Assembly (NCBI GenBank): GCA_018907035.1 | Contig: JACCIC010000035.1 | Span: forward strand, 372,001 to 436,000 | Direction of reading: 5' to 3' | Source of the DNA: Sycobia sp. Sy_11 | Taxonomy: Eukaryota > Arthropoda > Insecta > Hymenoptera > Epichrysomallidae | Length of the DNA: 64,000 bases | Shown here: positions 39,067 through 54,055 of the stretch, in pieces | How positions within the stretch are numbered: the stretch's first letter is position 1 | Layout of the letters: each line of letters starts with the position of its first letter | The notes under the pieces: generated by a model | Told to the model about the DNA's origin: nothing | The model's database searches: none | The model's input: only the letters and a program-made list of their open reading frames with translations | Position numbers and translations under genes: made by a program

Positions 39067-42049
39067 ATTCATTGACGCCGTAAGAATTTTGGTAACCTTT
39101 GTGAAAGATAGACGCGCGTAAGTTAGTTACCTCGCGTCTCTCGAAATAGAACGGCATATAATCGATCGTTTTATTTTCACTTTCCGAGCGGCTGTAGGTA
39201 TATTAAATGCATTCAATCCAAAAGAAACACGTATAGTCTTCGTTCTATTGAAACGCTATTCACTTGTTTTAACGAATCTTATAAATACTAATGTTTAATT
39301 CAGCGTATGAAATGAGATACTAACTTTCATAATGTAAAAGAATAAAAGAAACTTTCAAAAAATACAATTAACTTAAAAATATAAAGAATAAAAGAAATTT
39401 ATTTTAATATTTTAATTATACATTAGAAATGTTAATCATAAAAAATAAAGTTTTTATATTATTTTGAAATAAATGAATTTGCTTAATTAATCAATCAATA
39501 AATCTTTCATATTATATGCATTTGTGCTGTAGGATTTTGCCTTATCGTACTTATTTTATTATCTACACGTCTCAAAAAAGTATATATGTATTTTATAACG
39601 ATAATTACAATTTTATTTACAATACCTTTTGGAACTCCCAAAATTTTTAGATATCGTGATATTTATGAATTTTTATATTTATATATAATAACCTTGGATT
39701 TAAGTTTTACAATAACATTCAGAAATAGCCGTATAAAAATATAAGTATGGATTTTTTCATAATTGCTAGCTGATCGCAGCTCTATTAAAAAATACACCGT
39801 TGTAAACATTGGAAAAGATTCTTCATTGGTATGAAAATTAAAGGGAAACATTTTTAACGCTCATATTGATTTTAACGAGATCCTGTATTATTTGACAAAA
39901 GTAATTCTATTATCAATGTTGCAAAATTTCGATAGAAAACTGCACGTTATAATAAAAATATAAAACGCGAGTCTGTTCACCTATTACAAGGAAGTGCGGC
40001 CTGCTGCCCAGACAGTCAATGTTTAACGAAGCGTAAATGTATAGCAAGGTCTAGTACCGAGGTATATAGAGACGATAGAGAGTATTTGTTAGATAGATGC
40101 AACGTACAATTTACTGGTGTAAAAACTCGAGCTTATCTAATTGGGTCCGCCATATTTTTTCATCAGATGTAGTTCGAATAAATTTACTGAGGTTTGTTTA
40201 AATCTTCAATAATATATAAATTTTTTATACACGTAAAACGTAACAACCACGAGAGAATAGCCTATATTATAATTAAGTGTTCTTACTAATTTACATTATA
40301 TGACTGTAATATATTTTTTGTCTTTTTCGAATTAGATAAAACCGAAAAACTAAGAATATGCATTCAGATTTTTTTGCGTTATCAAAATTAATTTCAACAA
40401 ACAACGAATAATCTTTACATATATGAACAGGAAAGAAGCCTTTTTATATCTTGTAAAGATAAGTCTGTAATGGAATTATACCTGTCGGTGTCGCCTAATA
40501 GCGATGGGCTGTCATTTAATCATTATATTTTACTTCAATTTTTAACGTTAAATTTTATATTTAATTATCAATTATTGTTTTTATTTTATAGAACTATTTA
40601 TAAATTTCTTAAAAATTAACTAAATGAAATAAAAAGAATATATTTATGACATCTCTGTATACATTGTTCTAAATAGTAGAAAACTTATATTCTAAAATGT
40701 ATAATGGAAAACGAGTCGTTTTCTAAAATAGGCTCCAATTACGATTATACATTTGCAGCAAGTACTCGTGAAATACAGTTTTTACGTTACGTCAAAGTTT
40801 AAATTTATTATATAACGCAAATATCTATTACAACTTGTGTAAATGTAATAGTTTAAATGATCAGTAATAGTGTATTATTAACATGTATTATTAGCATAAG
40901 CCCATGTGCTTGTTGATATTATATTAAGTATGTATAGAACTTCATTAGATCGTTGCTAATATTAATTAAAATATATAAATTTTATCAACTTTATTTACTA
41001 TATCGTAATTTTAACTAATTTTATTAGACACTTTGTAGAAATCATACTGGCTCAGAGAAGTATTTGATGTATATCTTCTTTAAGACTAATAGTGTACTGA
41101 CGAACTTAATTGAATCTTAAATTTCATGGCATTGCGAATCAGCGCTATTTATACGCATGACTTCAATAAGTAACGTAAAATATAGAAATTCAGAAATAAT
41201 TTTAGATATTAAAAAAGGAGTACGGTGTGATCTATTGAAAAATACAGCGAATTCAAGCTAAAAGTAACGTACATAAAATATTTCAGAATTGTTCACAAAA
41301 ATAGGATGACTGATAATATGTTATTTCGAAAAAACTACTTCTTAAAATATGTTACCTTACATATTATAATTATTATAATTTATTGACGTCGTACAAAACC
41401 ACAGTCATGTACAAACAATACCATAGTCAAGTGACTAACTTTTCGATGGCATTATGCTAAGAATTAGCGGTGATAATTATCCAGGTATATATAAATGACT
41501 TATCTGGAATGATAACAATTAACAGTGTATAATCATTTGCCATAGAAAATAATATAAAAGCTTTTTGTGTATACTTTATAGACTTAAGAATTAATAAAAA
41601 ATTATAACAATAAAGACACTGTATTGTTCGATAAGTGAAAACAATACAAAAACAATTAGTTTTTACAACACAAGAAGTACAAGGATAATCTTGTATGTAA
41701 ATATTTTTTATGAATTTTTTGAATTACCAATTATTGTTTTTAACATTTTTTAAATTTATTTTAGTTTCGTTCTGCTATACGGTAAGTTTTAGGTATTGCA
41801 AGACAATATCACGAATACAATAAATTATAATCGTGATTCGGGCTTAATATCAATATTGAAATTCATACTGCACCGACAAACGCACCAATACATCCTCAAC
41901 GTCGTTTATTCAAACTATTGTCTTTTCTTTAACGAATTGTATAATTCTAGCAAAAAAAAATTAGTTGCTATAGACACGCCGATTAATTTGATACGGCTAA
42001 TTGAAATTGTGAAAAAGAAAAAAAAATAAATTGACGCCTCGTTGCAGGA

Positions 42050-43450
42050 TTTCGGAAGCCCGGGAAACGAGATCGACAGCGGCGCCCGGCCGGGGACGCG
42101 ACGATAATGATCGAGGAGCACAGCAGGTGAGCGCGGAGGCCTCGCGCGCACGTGAAGATGGCGCGACCCGGGGGGGCCGAGCGGACTCCGCACAGCCTCC
42201 CGGCCATGCCGGCCACTCAGCCCAACGGCCGCCCGGCCGCGACCTCGCCGATCTCGCCGCCGGAGTCGCGGATACCGCGCTTCTCGCCCTCGCCCACGGC
42301 CCTCAGGCGCTCGGCGAGCCTGCGCCTGCGGGGCGAGCGCGGCGTCCCCGGCCATCCCGCCCATCATCAGTACAACCACAGGACTCATCACCAGGAGCTG
42401 TTTCCCGTCATCACCGAGAACGGCAACGACACGCCCAAGAGGTCCCTCTCCGTAAGTCCTCGTGCCCGCCTACATTATATAACGCATAAATACTTTCATC
42501 CCGTGAAAATAAATTCGCGCGCCCCAGGATGGCTCGCGAGAAGAAGGCTTTGCGCTTTCTGCGCCGATTAACAAATCTATTAAGCCAATCGAAAACCTCG
42601 TTTCATGCGTAAGAGCGCGCGCTAACGCGTGCCAAGGCAGAAAAAAGTTCAAAGCGAAAAGAAGAAGGAGCTTATTGTCGATTGTAAAAGACGGAAAAAA
42701 GGGCCAAGGACGGGCTTGGCGGGCACAGGTGCGCGTCTGGGTGAGAAGAAAGACGCGGGACCGGGTGGCCACTCCAGTCTCCAGGCGGGAGAGGGGGCTG
42801 GGAGGGGCGGTGGGCGGGGGTTCGCGCCGACGCAGTCGCCCGCGCCGGGGCGCGCAGCTCCGATGCCCGCCTCGTCGGGGGACTCGCGGAGGCTCGCCTG
42901 GCCCGCTCGAGCTGCAGTCGCCTCGTCGGCTGCCCCCCCGAGCGCTGCGCGGGCGACCGCAGCTCGCTCGCGCGCGTTCTGTTCGCCGCGGCTGGCGACG
43001 ACCCGCTGCGGCCGTGCGTGCATGGGCGCGCCAGTGCGCTGGAGGAGAGTCCGCCCGGACCGGCCGCTCCCCGGATGGATTCCCCCGAGGGGAGGAGCTC
43101 GCGCAGCTGTCCCTCGGTACATCGTGTCTATATTATGTGTATTCGTTGCGCACGGAGCTACTCCGCGGTCGGGTGCACCTGCGCTCGTTCGCCCTGCCTT
43201 GCGGCGGGCGGCGGATGCCTCGGCGAAGGCTGCTTCGACGGTGCGCGGAGCTAGATGAAATCGAGTTGCCCGCTGTGCCTTTCGCTGCGACGCACTTCGC
43301 ACTGATACGGGGCGCCTTTCAAATTTTATGCAGCGAACTGGCGCGCGTCGAATCGCTCGCGCGGACCGAGTCTTTGTCTCGACCGTTCCCTTCGCATTGT
43401 CTGTGGAAAAGCGATGCGCAATTTCCCGTTACACGCCAAAATGATTGTTT
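42050..43450. promoter_or_regulatory. GC/CpG-rich island over exon 1 and the start of intron 1
   Basis: Abruptly GC-rich sequence covers the first visible exon of the quick-to-court-like gene and about 1 kb of its first intron. The intronic part (42.6-43.4 kb) shows open frames of over 200 codons on both strands with Arg/Ala/Gly/Pro-rich composition. That reflects base composition, not coding. It is probably a promoter or enhancer region, perhaps with an alternative downstream start. Confidence 0.5.
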
Positions 43451-45907
43451 AAAGTCACCTGGTCACGCACACGCGCATACATGCACGCATGCACGCACGC
43501 ACGCACGCAAAGGGAAAGAGAGAGAAAGGATGTATCTTGTTTTTGCTTATTCTTCGTCAGCTTCGTGTTTTCTAATGGAAATCATAAAGACAGATTTACT
43601 TACTCGATGCTTACTTTTTTCAATATAGTCCCCACGCACTTGATTATTATTGTTGTTATTATTGATTATTATTGATTTTTATCGTTATTCTTATTGATTA
43701 TTATTGATTATTGTTGATTATTATTGTTATTATTATTGATTATTATTTATTATTCTTCGTATAACGGATATTTAAACACTACATAATATTAACCGAAAGC
43801 TATATATAGATTTCTAGAATATGCAGCCCTTCAAGTATATATAGTGCTGCAGATTAACGCTTTTATGTCACATATCATATGTCCCTGTTTATAATTTTTT
43901 TTAACTCTCTGAAAAACGTGATATACAAAATTACCTTTATATTTATATGTATTATGATAGAAAGCTAAATTTAGATTTCATTTTGCACGAATCGCATTGT
44001 TATTTTTAATTGTTACAGAAAAGTGTAAGGGTTTCGCACTTGATTTTTAAGTTATTGACCATGTGGTTTAAGTTTTTAATTACAACAATAATAAAAATGT
44101 TTTCAAAGTTGTACGGAAAGAAGTCAAGCGAGTTTCAAAGAGAATGCGCGACTTAGCTAGCGTTTGTTTAATCTTTCAAGTTTGAAAGGGTACCGTCTGC
44201 TATGCCGTGCTTTGTTCGCGAGCGAACCATGTCAAGACTTCTTTGGTTGGACGTCTAAAATATTTAATTTTCGCGTACAAAGAACGCTATTATGCGTTCT
44301 ATACATATTCTATTCTATATCTCACTGGACCTGCTTTCATCTCTATTAAATTAATATAATTTCAACAACTCAGTTTGAACTTGGCTTTAAAATACATTAT
44401 TTATTAATTTCTAATGGTTTTCCTTTCGTTGCAATTTTAAATCGCCATTTAGACGTTAAAAAATGATTTTGTTTACCAGTAAGCTTCGTTATACATTTCA
44501 CAAATAAAAGTGAAAATATGTAAATTATCATAGTCGATTAACTAATTATTCATTAAAAAAATTCTATAAGCTATGTAAGACTCGATTAAAATCTTTTTAT
44601 TACGTATTTTCGAAAACAAAGCACGTAATATTCTCAACTTGTTCCATTCAAAGACTAAGCGATTTACTCGCGAATTAATCTTCTAAATGCACCTTACAAT
44701 TGCAGAGCTTATCGTTAACGCCATCTCGAGGTCGAACCCGTCCGCGAACGAGTCCGAGCTCGAGCTCCGTCAATGCCGGCTGCAGCGAGGACTGCAGCGA
44801 TGCCGAAAGCGTCAAGAGCTTCGGCAGCAACTACAGCACAACGAGCGCCTGCGATCATGCGAACTTCGCCTACAATGGCACCACCTGGTCGGGGAGGTCG
44901 CATCGATACGTCGTGCATTGTTCCTCGCACGGCAGCGATAGCGAGGAGTATCTCACGCCCACGCAGAGAGCGGCTCGACAAGTGCGCAAGTTTCAGGTGA
45001 GCGACAATTTTTGACGATTAATAAATGACTCTAGCTACTCGTTAATAACTGCGGTAGTATTTCGCGATTTTCGTTAGGATCGTTTCGCTGTCAGAGCTCG
45101 TTTCTATGAAAGTTTTGGTTGGCTTTTTTATCTATTCTCATTGAAATATCTAACTAAGATAAAGATTAAAATTACTTAGTTAATTTATAGTACGAGAAAT
45201 TCCGAATAATTTCCATATTTCTAATTATCAAAATCGCATTGTTTGGTCTTGCATTAGTAGGGTGTTACAAAATGTTATCACAAATAGCATATGTAACGTA
45301 ACCTACTGTTAATTATATAAATTCATTTTTCTTCTAAATTGGCGTGGTGAATATTATATGTCTTTATTGTTTGAATCTATAACCTGTAAGCTATAATTCT
45401 CTGGTGTTTTCAAGTTTCCGATGAATTTTGACGATACGGAAAGCAGTAGAAGATATATTATTTAATATTATGGAGTTCTTATTAATATTATGGAGTTTGC
45501 TAATATATAATTATAATCCTTCTTTAATAATTGATCAGAACGAACTATTTTTTGTTTTTAATTTTCATTTATTTCTTTCTAATACTACTTTGGCTTCCGA
45601 TATAAAGCCACATTCTTTTTTAGAAAAGTTACCGTAAGGCCACTTGTAAAAAGGATCAAATTTCGCATTTGTCGAATGTTGTTCTCTCTTTTATGAATCC
45701 GATGACCTCAATTAATTTTTTGTATACCGTTTCAAAGATTGAAATTTCAGGATTTCATTTCTACCTTTTATTTTTATTCCAATTCATTTCGTAAAACGGC
45801 GAAGCCATCTGAAATCTATAAAAAAATCCAATTTGTTTGATAAAATTTATTAAATCTAAAGCACTTTGAGGGAATTGACCATAGAAATATAAATGTTGAT
45901 AAACCTA

Positions 45908-45970
<63 letters not shown>

Positions 45971-48900
45971 GAAATGTCACCATTTATTTTAACGTATGAA
46001 AATATCTTAGCCAAAAATCTATCTTATACTGTATAATAACATTTATACTAAAATATGATACAGTTTTTTTTAAATCCGGTTTCTGCGTTTAGTACGCGTA
46101 TGAGATGCAAGCATTTTATGATAAATTATAAAAGATTATACAGAAGAGAAGGAAAAAGGAAAAAATAGTTCACCCTATCTATAATTTACTATAATCGTAA
46201 CGCTTTCTAACAAAGAAATTGTCGACCTTTGCAGAGCCTACTAAAGGAGGCCAAGACGGAAATTGACGAAAAGGATCGGGAAATTCAACGTTTAACGAAG
46301 GAAGTAGTTGAGCTACGACTTTATAAGGCTTCGTTAAACAGTCCGGACGAAAAGACCGACAGCAGTGAAACGACGACCGTCCGAGAGAACAAACCGTTCT
46401 CGCCGGAATCTCCGTCCAAAGACTTGCCCGACGAGGACCCGCTAGCCCCGGGCGGCTTAGCCAGTCCCCGTACGCCCGAGAAGAAGGAGCCCTCGCTCGT
46501 CGACTCGGGCCACTTCGATGATGGCTCGGTGCACTCCAAGGAATCCGTCTCGCTGGCGAACGCCGCTGGCGCAACCGCGACGGCCGACGAGAGCAATTCC
46601 TCGACCGCGATCGGCGGTCCCGAACCGTCACGCGACGCTAGTCCCGATCTCTTGGCTGCCTCCTGCCAAGACACGGAGAGGAAAAAAATCGTAGATCATT
46701 ATGAGACCAGGATCGAAGAAATGCATAGAAGGCATATTGACCAGATGCAGCAATTTAAGCAAAACCACAATGATAAGGTATTTGCTTCTATTGTAACTCA
46801 TGTTTACTAAATTTTCTCAACAACTTAAACTTGAAGGAAAAAATCGCTATCCGATGGACTAAAACTTCTGAATGGAACAGACAACAATATTTTTTTCTTA
46901 TTCAATATAAAAACGTCAGTTTTATTGCATTCGATAATAAATATCACTGACACATTCGCGGTATACTCAAAAGACTTCCAATCAACAATATTAAAGAGAG
47001 TTATAATATAGAAGCATTAGAAGAAGAAGAAACAGAATTTGGAACAGAACAGCTGTCTCGCAATTTTCTGAAAATTAACACATATCTCATTTTTAAATCA
47101 CTTGTACTTTTCTGAATGTCCAATCTCTATAATACAGAATCGCCGTTCAGTTAATTCGTTTCATATTTTTCAAAAATTAGAGCAATCGTTCGTTTCAGAT
47201 GGTAACGAAATCGTTCGTTTTTTACTATTGTTAAACGCTGGACTTTTTGCCGAGTCGAGTCTGGTCGGTGGCTCGAGATCGATTCCCGTTTTATCATATG
47301 TAATTGATTTTGCAAAGGTACATCAGATTGGAAAAAAGTTAATGCAGAAAATAAAAACTCAATTCTTATTTATAATGTTTTAAATAATTACGACTTAATA
47401 ATATTATTTTTCAATTAAAAAATATGGAATAATGACCAATGTTTTAGGTTGAGAGTCTATTAAATCAGTTATCCGAAATCAGTATGCGTTATTGCGAAGC
47501 TCGTCCATCCTTAGATGCAGCGGAAGCTCGAACTAAGGAATTAGAAACGGAAGTTGAAACATTACGAACGGAACTAAACGAACAAAAGTCTCTGATAGCC
47601 GACCAAGAGGAGCGTAATAAACTAATGTACCTGAAAATGTATTCCAAGGGGCAAGAAGCTGCAAGAATGGAACAGGCTGATCAAGTAATAATAGCGTTCC
47701 TTTACCATTCTGATTTGTTATATATTTTCAGAAGGAATCTTATTTTGTTTTAAATATTTAAGGTATTGGAACAAGCGCAGAATAATCCCACAAAATTCTC
47801 GGTTTCTGAACTCCTTCAACGATTAACCGTTACAGAAGCTGAATTAGAAAATATGAAGGTAAATTTTACCGACACATTTATTATATCTAAAGTGTTTGTT
47901 CAATGCTAAAAAAAATAATTTATTTTAAAAATTATAATTTAGTAATAATTGTATTAACTAAATTAAAAACACCGGGATAAATTGATATCATGATAAGAAA
48001 CATTTTTAGGATAAAATTTAATTGCAGTATTTTACTTACAGTCCTTTATTTTTCAATAAATGTCAATTATTGTAATAAAAAGTATCGTATGCTAGTTACT
48101 TAAATTTTATTTTTTACAACTTAAAATAATCTAAATCTAAGTTTTTTATTGATTACTAAGCCAGAACTGCAAAGATCACTGAAAATTTGCTCATATATAT
48201 ACTTTTTGCAATAGTTGCACATTTCACATTCACTTTCCGACACGTTTCCTTGTCTTGTAACAAAAATTAACGCAATTATGTGTACTAACATTATTCCACT
48301 GTTTTCTGGCCGCTGCTCACATAATAATCCAGCCATTCCAGGATTCCAGCTACACGCCCGAACCTATCGTTTTGGCCAATAGTACCCAAAGTTTATTAAG
48401 CATAGATGAGGCTGTTTCTCTATGGGTCCTTGGCACGCGTAAGGTACTGTATTCCTTACTCAACTGCCACGTGACTTTTTAACTCTTAGTTTTTATTTAG
48501 CATGCATGTTACTACTTTATGTTTGTTTTATATTCATTTCGTGTGATCTTATTTTAAATTTAAATGCATAATTTGTTTAATTCTTTTTAATTAACATCAC
48601 TATAAGAAGTGTCAGCAAAGGATAGACAAAGCACGATTATAATACATTTTTTAACTCTGCTTAGATTTTCATAAACACATGAATTAATACTTTTCAAAAA
48701 TATAGAACGTTTAAAAGAAACAGCCTCTTAAAACCTCGATGGACTTTGATGATGCTAAGCTTCAGCATAGAAATAACTTTTATTTGGTATACACTTTATT
48801 GTTAAGTTTTTTTTGTTGAATGTATAATATCACTGGTTTAATCTAGTCTTTTTTTTAACTTATAGTTTTAAACTAATGAAAATTTTATCTACGTAGGTAA

Positions 48901-49106
48901 TGTATAGGCGTATTTTGGAATCCAAAAAAAATAAAGCAACTCAAGATCCTGAAGTTACTTTACAGTTCCTGAAATCAGCAGTTTATTATTTCCTTACCGA
49001 TAAAGAGAATTTGCATGGACATTTAAGTGCGATCGAAAGTATTCTGGGCTTTACAGATGTAGAAAAACATAACATTGACAGAATATATGGTTCATCTAGA
49101 AAATAA
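42152..49106 (+). CDS. qtc: Coiled-coil protein resembling quick-to-court, GRIP-like C-terminus
   Basis: Seven exons, 42152-42451, 44706-44996, 46235-46777, 47448-47684, 47763-47858, 48342-48443 and 48897-49106, all in phase 0, give 592 residues. The N-terminal 200 residues are Ser/Pro/Arg-rich and disordered ([20 protein letters not shown]). Exon 3 opens with a heptad-like coiled coil ([19 protein letters not shown]), then an acidic Ser/Pro linker, and coiled coil resumes from [16 protein letters not shown] through exons 4 and 5. Exon 6 encodes [20 protein letters not shown]. The last exon ([18 protein letters not shown]...) resembles a GRIP domain, a Golgi-targeting module that binds Arl1. 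Drosophila quick-to-court is a coiled-coil protein affecting male courtship; the assignment is from memory of its architecture. The start is the first ATG after an in-frame TGA at 42128-42130; a short upstream frame (MIEEHSR) ends at that TGA. Confidence 0.6.
42452..44705 (+). other. Intron 1 of the quick-to-court-like gene
   Basis: A consensus GTAAGT donor at 42452 and TGCAG acceptor at 44701-44705. It holds the distal GC island to about 43.45 kb, a short ACGC tract near 43466-43510 and a TTGATTATTA-type simple repeat at 43637-43752. AT-rich sequence without genes follows. Confidence 0.7.
43637..43752. repeat. Simple repeat (TTGATTATTA)n
   Basis: Imperfect tandem ATTGTT/ATTGATT units for about 115 bp inside intron 1. 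Confidence 0.85.
45910..45963. repeat. (AT)n microsatellite
   Basis: An uninterrupted AT run of about 54 bp in intron 2 of the quick-to-court-like gene. Confidence 0.95.
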
Positions 49107-50454
49107 GCAAGCTTTCAAAAATCGGCGTTTTTAGCAAAGCTAATTTATGAAACATAAACATTGCGTGTGAAGTTGCCTTTATTTATTGTTTGTGAATTTA
49201 ATAATATTTAATTTATCTTAATAAGATATAATATGTAAATTTTATTTTTGTGTTCTTTTTATAATGTAAAATTCCTATGTAATACTATGTAGTTTGAAAG
49301 CAGAAAATTTAAATGGGAAAAAGTTTAATTAGTAAATACAACATATTTTTATAATTTATTATTAATCGTTAAGGTGATTGTATCTAGCATTGTACAGTGT
49401 TTTTTAATAATTAATTTTAAAATATTGCGCTTAATCCAAATATTATATTTCAAATAGTTAAATCAGCTTTACCAATGTACTAAAAATTATCAGAATATGA
49501 TATTTTTATGTAGATTTAGCTAGCATTATAGCTCTTAAGTTAAAAGTTTTACAATTCGTTATCAATGTAAAATATTAAAACTATTTGCTTGAAGCTTAAA
49601 TATTGCAAAATATAGTATATAAATAAATATAACATTTCCTAGCTTCAAATTGTATAAAACTTACTTTTATGTCAATATTCATATAGCAAGTATTACTAAG
49701 TTTAATAATAAGATTTAAGTTTTTTTGAAGTTCATCTTTACCTGTGTTTTATAAATAAATATATATTATTTAAAAATAAATTTTACATTTTAAAGACATT
49801 GATATTAGATTTTTGAATATAAGCTAATTGGGATACCAAAAATAAATTTGATTTTAAAAATAATAAAATATTTGTTTTATCTTGCATTTCCGTGAATAGA
49901 ACTCTCAATAAACTAATCGTATCTTATGGTAATTATTACAATCATGAATATTCAATTTATTAAAAATAAAATTTGAATAATTAGAAAATATAAGAGAAAC
50001 AAAAGAATTCACAAAAAAGAAGCAATTTTAACTTCGATTACAAAAAGTACCTAATATTGGAAAAAAGTAAATACAAAATATAAGTTTGTTACAAATTCAA
50101 AGATTTTTCTAATATACAAAAGTCTAATATAATTCAATTCAAACGCCCTGTATTCAATTAAATGAAAATGCAATCATTTCATGAATCTTATTTGATGCTG
50201 TTAATAAATTTAATAATTTTTAATAAGTTTGAAAATTTTTTAAAAACTTTATATACCAAAAACCCAATAACATTTCTTTTAGATAACATCCAAAATTAAT
50301 TATTGTTCAATTTGAATAACATAGTCAGATATAGCTTCTTCATTTTTTAAAGAATAGGTATTACTTTTATGTTTGATAAATAAAAAAATTTTAACTCATG
50401 TTTTTGGTATTTTATTAACATATTTTTTTTAGTAAAATACACAAAATATGTAAA
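49107..50454. other. Convergent intergenic region
   Basis: 3' UTR of the quick-to-court-like gene on the left and of RpL11 on the right. TTTATT at 50411-50416 is a plus-strand image of AATAAA about 40 bp after the RpL11 stop codon. The rest is AT-rich with no gene. Confidence 0.55.
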
Positions 50455-52046
<1,592 letters not shown>

Positions 52047-54055
52047 GATGTAGAGTAGAAAAGATAGGTTTAGGTTAGGGAGAGAGAGAAGGAAGGATGG
52101 AATGGAACATGGAAACAATACTTGCTTTGCGAGTTCACGATATATACGGGAAGGAGGGGAGGTACAGGGGAAAAATTTGGATTATTTGGGATTCGACAAT
52201 TACAAGATACGAGGTATGAATGATACGATATTTTAAGTGGTGCCGTTTACACCTAAAAAGTAAAGCTCAGATTTATAAAGAAACACATTTCTTAAGATTT
52301 ATTAATTATAATAAAAATAATAAGCCTTATAATGGTGTGTTCGCGCAAAAAATCTTATTTAAGCAAGTGAAAGTGTAGATCTTTATGTACTTATGAAAGT
52401 ATTACCTGATCCTATCTGATTGGCATTCATATTACCTGTGGTTGGCTAAGGTGGTCAGTAAAGCCAGGTAAGATACAGCTAAGGATAAGGTACAGTTGCA
52501 TTGTAAATTATTCAAGAAATGTTTTGTACCTGATGCAAAAAATTCTTAAAAATTATTTTAGATTATATAAATTTTTTCTTTAACTGAAGGTTGAAATAGG
52601 CTCAAATATCCTCAAAATAAAAACTTAATTCAATATCATATAGGTATAATAGTAAACACAATCTGATAAATAAAGTTTAACTTAAATAAATTTTTATTTA
52701 AAATATATCATTTACATGTCAGAATTAAATAAATTATGATAGAAAAATATAAATAAAATACATATAATTTATATTTAATTCATAATGTAATTTAAATATT
52801 TTTTTTATAATATAAATCAACCATATGCAAGTGTGCGGTGACATTAATGAGTTACTACATGAATAAAATACTGAGTTCAACTTATCGATAATATATGCAG
52901 CTTCACAAATTTCTTATATTATACACTTCTATATAAAAGCTTCTTTATTTGAAATAAACATCAAATAACATAGAAATATTTTTTGTTGCGTTGAAAAATT
53001 TCCTTTATCTTGAATTTGGATGTTAGTAATCATATACTTCATCAAGAAGTACATGCATCTATTTTAAACCAAACTCCTTTTCTATTAGGTTGTCTTAACA
53101 CAATACTGTGCTTGCTGCTATCATTAGAGATAGATTTTAAATGCAATGACATAACAATCTGCTTTGTATTTAATTTAAAAAAAAAACTTCAATTGATTAA
53201 TTCAATTATCTAGATATTTGATTACAATTTGATTAATTCACTTATTTAGATTTTTTTTTAAGAAATAGAAAACAGAGTATGAACTAAAGTAGCACAATTG
53301 TTTCTTGCGTTTAAAAATTTTTTTTTGTTCAGACTTTGTGACCAGTACCAATTATTCGCGATCAAACAGTGCATGTAACTCCTTAAAATCAAATTGCTTT
53401 TCTTTTACATTATCCTTATACAATATTGTGATTAATCTCATTTCTGGAGTAATAGATTTTTAATGCAACAATATGTAATCTTATTTTATATTGTATTCAA
53501 AAAATACAATACATACTTCTATGCGAGCTTTACTATTAGAAGTTATTATAAAACCAATGATCCACTTGAATAAATATCCATAGTTACTGCAAAAAAAAAT
53601 TTGAAATAAAACCATTGCTAAAAACATAATTTTTAATGTATACTAACCATTTATGCACATGATAAAAAGATAGTAATACTGGATATTCTTTTCTATTCAA
53701 GTGCATTAAAAAGATTTCTTTTTTGTAATTTGATATGAGGTATTTCCTCACTTTTTCTACAAAGCTTTTATCAGTTACTATATATTTATCTGGACCTGTG
53801 AAGGACCTGTTGATCTCCTGTGTAATATTCCGTTATTTGATGATATAGTTGGTTAAAATTTATGACTAAAATATAAATAATTGTGCAAATCTATAATTAT
53901 ATGCTGACAATGTTATACAAGTCTAAGGGGAAATGTCTTGAGCCTTTAATAGATGATACGTTTAAGCTAAGACCACAATAGCCGTATTGTGGCTGGATTG
54001 TTTTCTCAACTATGTTCAGATGGTTTTCATAAGTAATACCCAGGCAGCAATAACA
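52047..54055. other. RpL11 promoter and intergenic region
   Basis: Directly upstream of RpL11 on the minus strand is a C/T-rich leader followed by about 150 bp of moderately GC-rich sequence, the probable promoter. The rest is AT-rich. The open frame at 53010-53213 has no recognisable domain or splice context. The 53.3-54.05 kb part is probably the 3' UTR of the zinc-finger gene. Confidence 0.45.

Larger units (their letters stand above)
36984..42151. other. Intergenic region between the transporter and the quick-to-court-like gene
   Basis: The transporter 3' UTR comes first (AATAAA at 37123-37128). A patch of higher GC at 37.6-37.9 kb includes a CTCF-like motif and may be a promoter or boundary. 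An (ACGC)n array lies at 39016-39066. The rest is AT-rich with no supported gene. Upstream non-coding exons of the next gene may lie here, because its first visible exon is preceded by a good acceptor (GTTGCAG at 42041-42047). Confidence 0.45.

Noticed and set aside
42649..43302. Open frames of 217 codons (-) and 317 codons (+) in the GC-rich intron
   Set aside because: They overlap each other on opposite strands, are Arg/Ala/Gly/Pro-rich with no domain, and exist because stop codons are rare in GC-rich DNA.
52060..52085. TTAGG-like telomeric repeat near RpL11
   Set aside because: Only two partial copies; no array.
53010..53213. 67-codon frame with Cys/Leu-rich sequence
   Set aside because: Isolated AT-rich open frame in intergenic sequence; no domain, signal or splice support.
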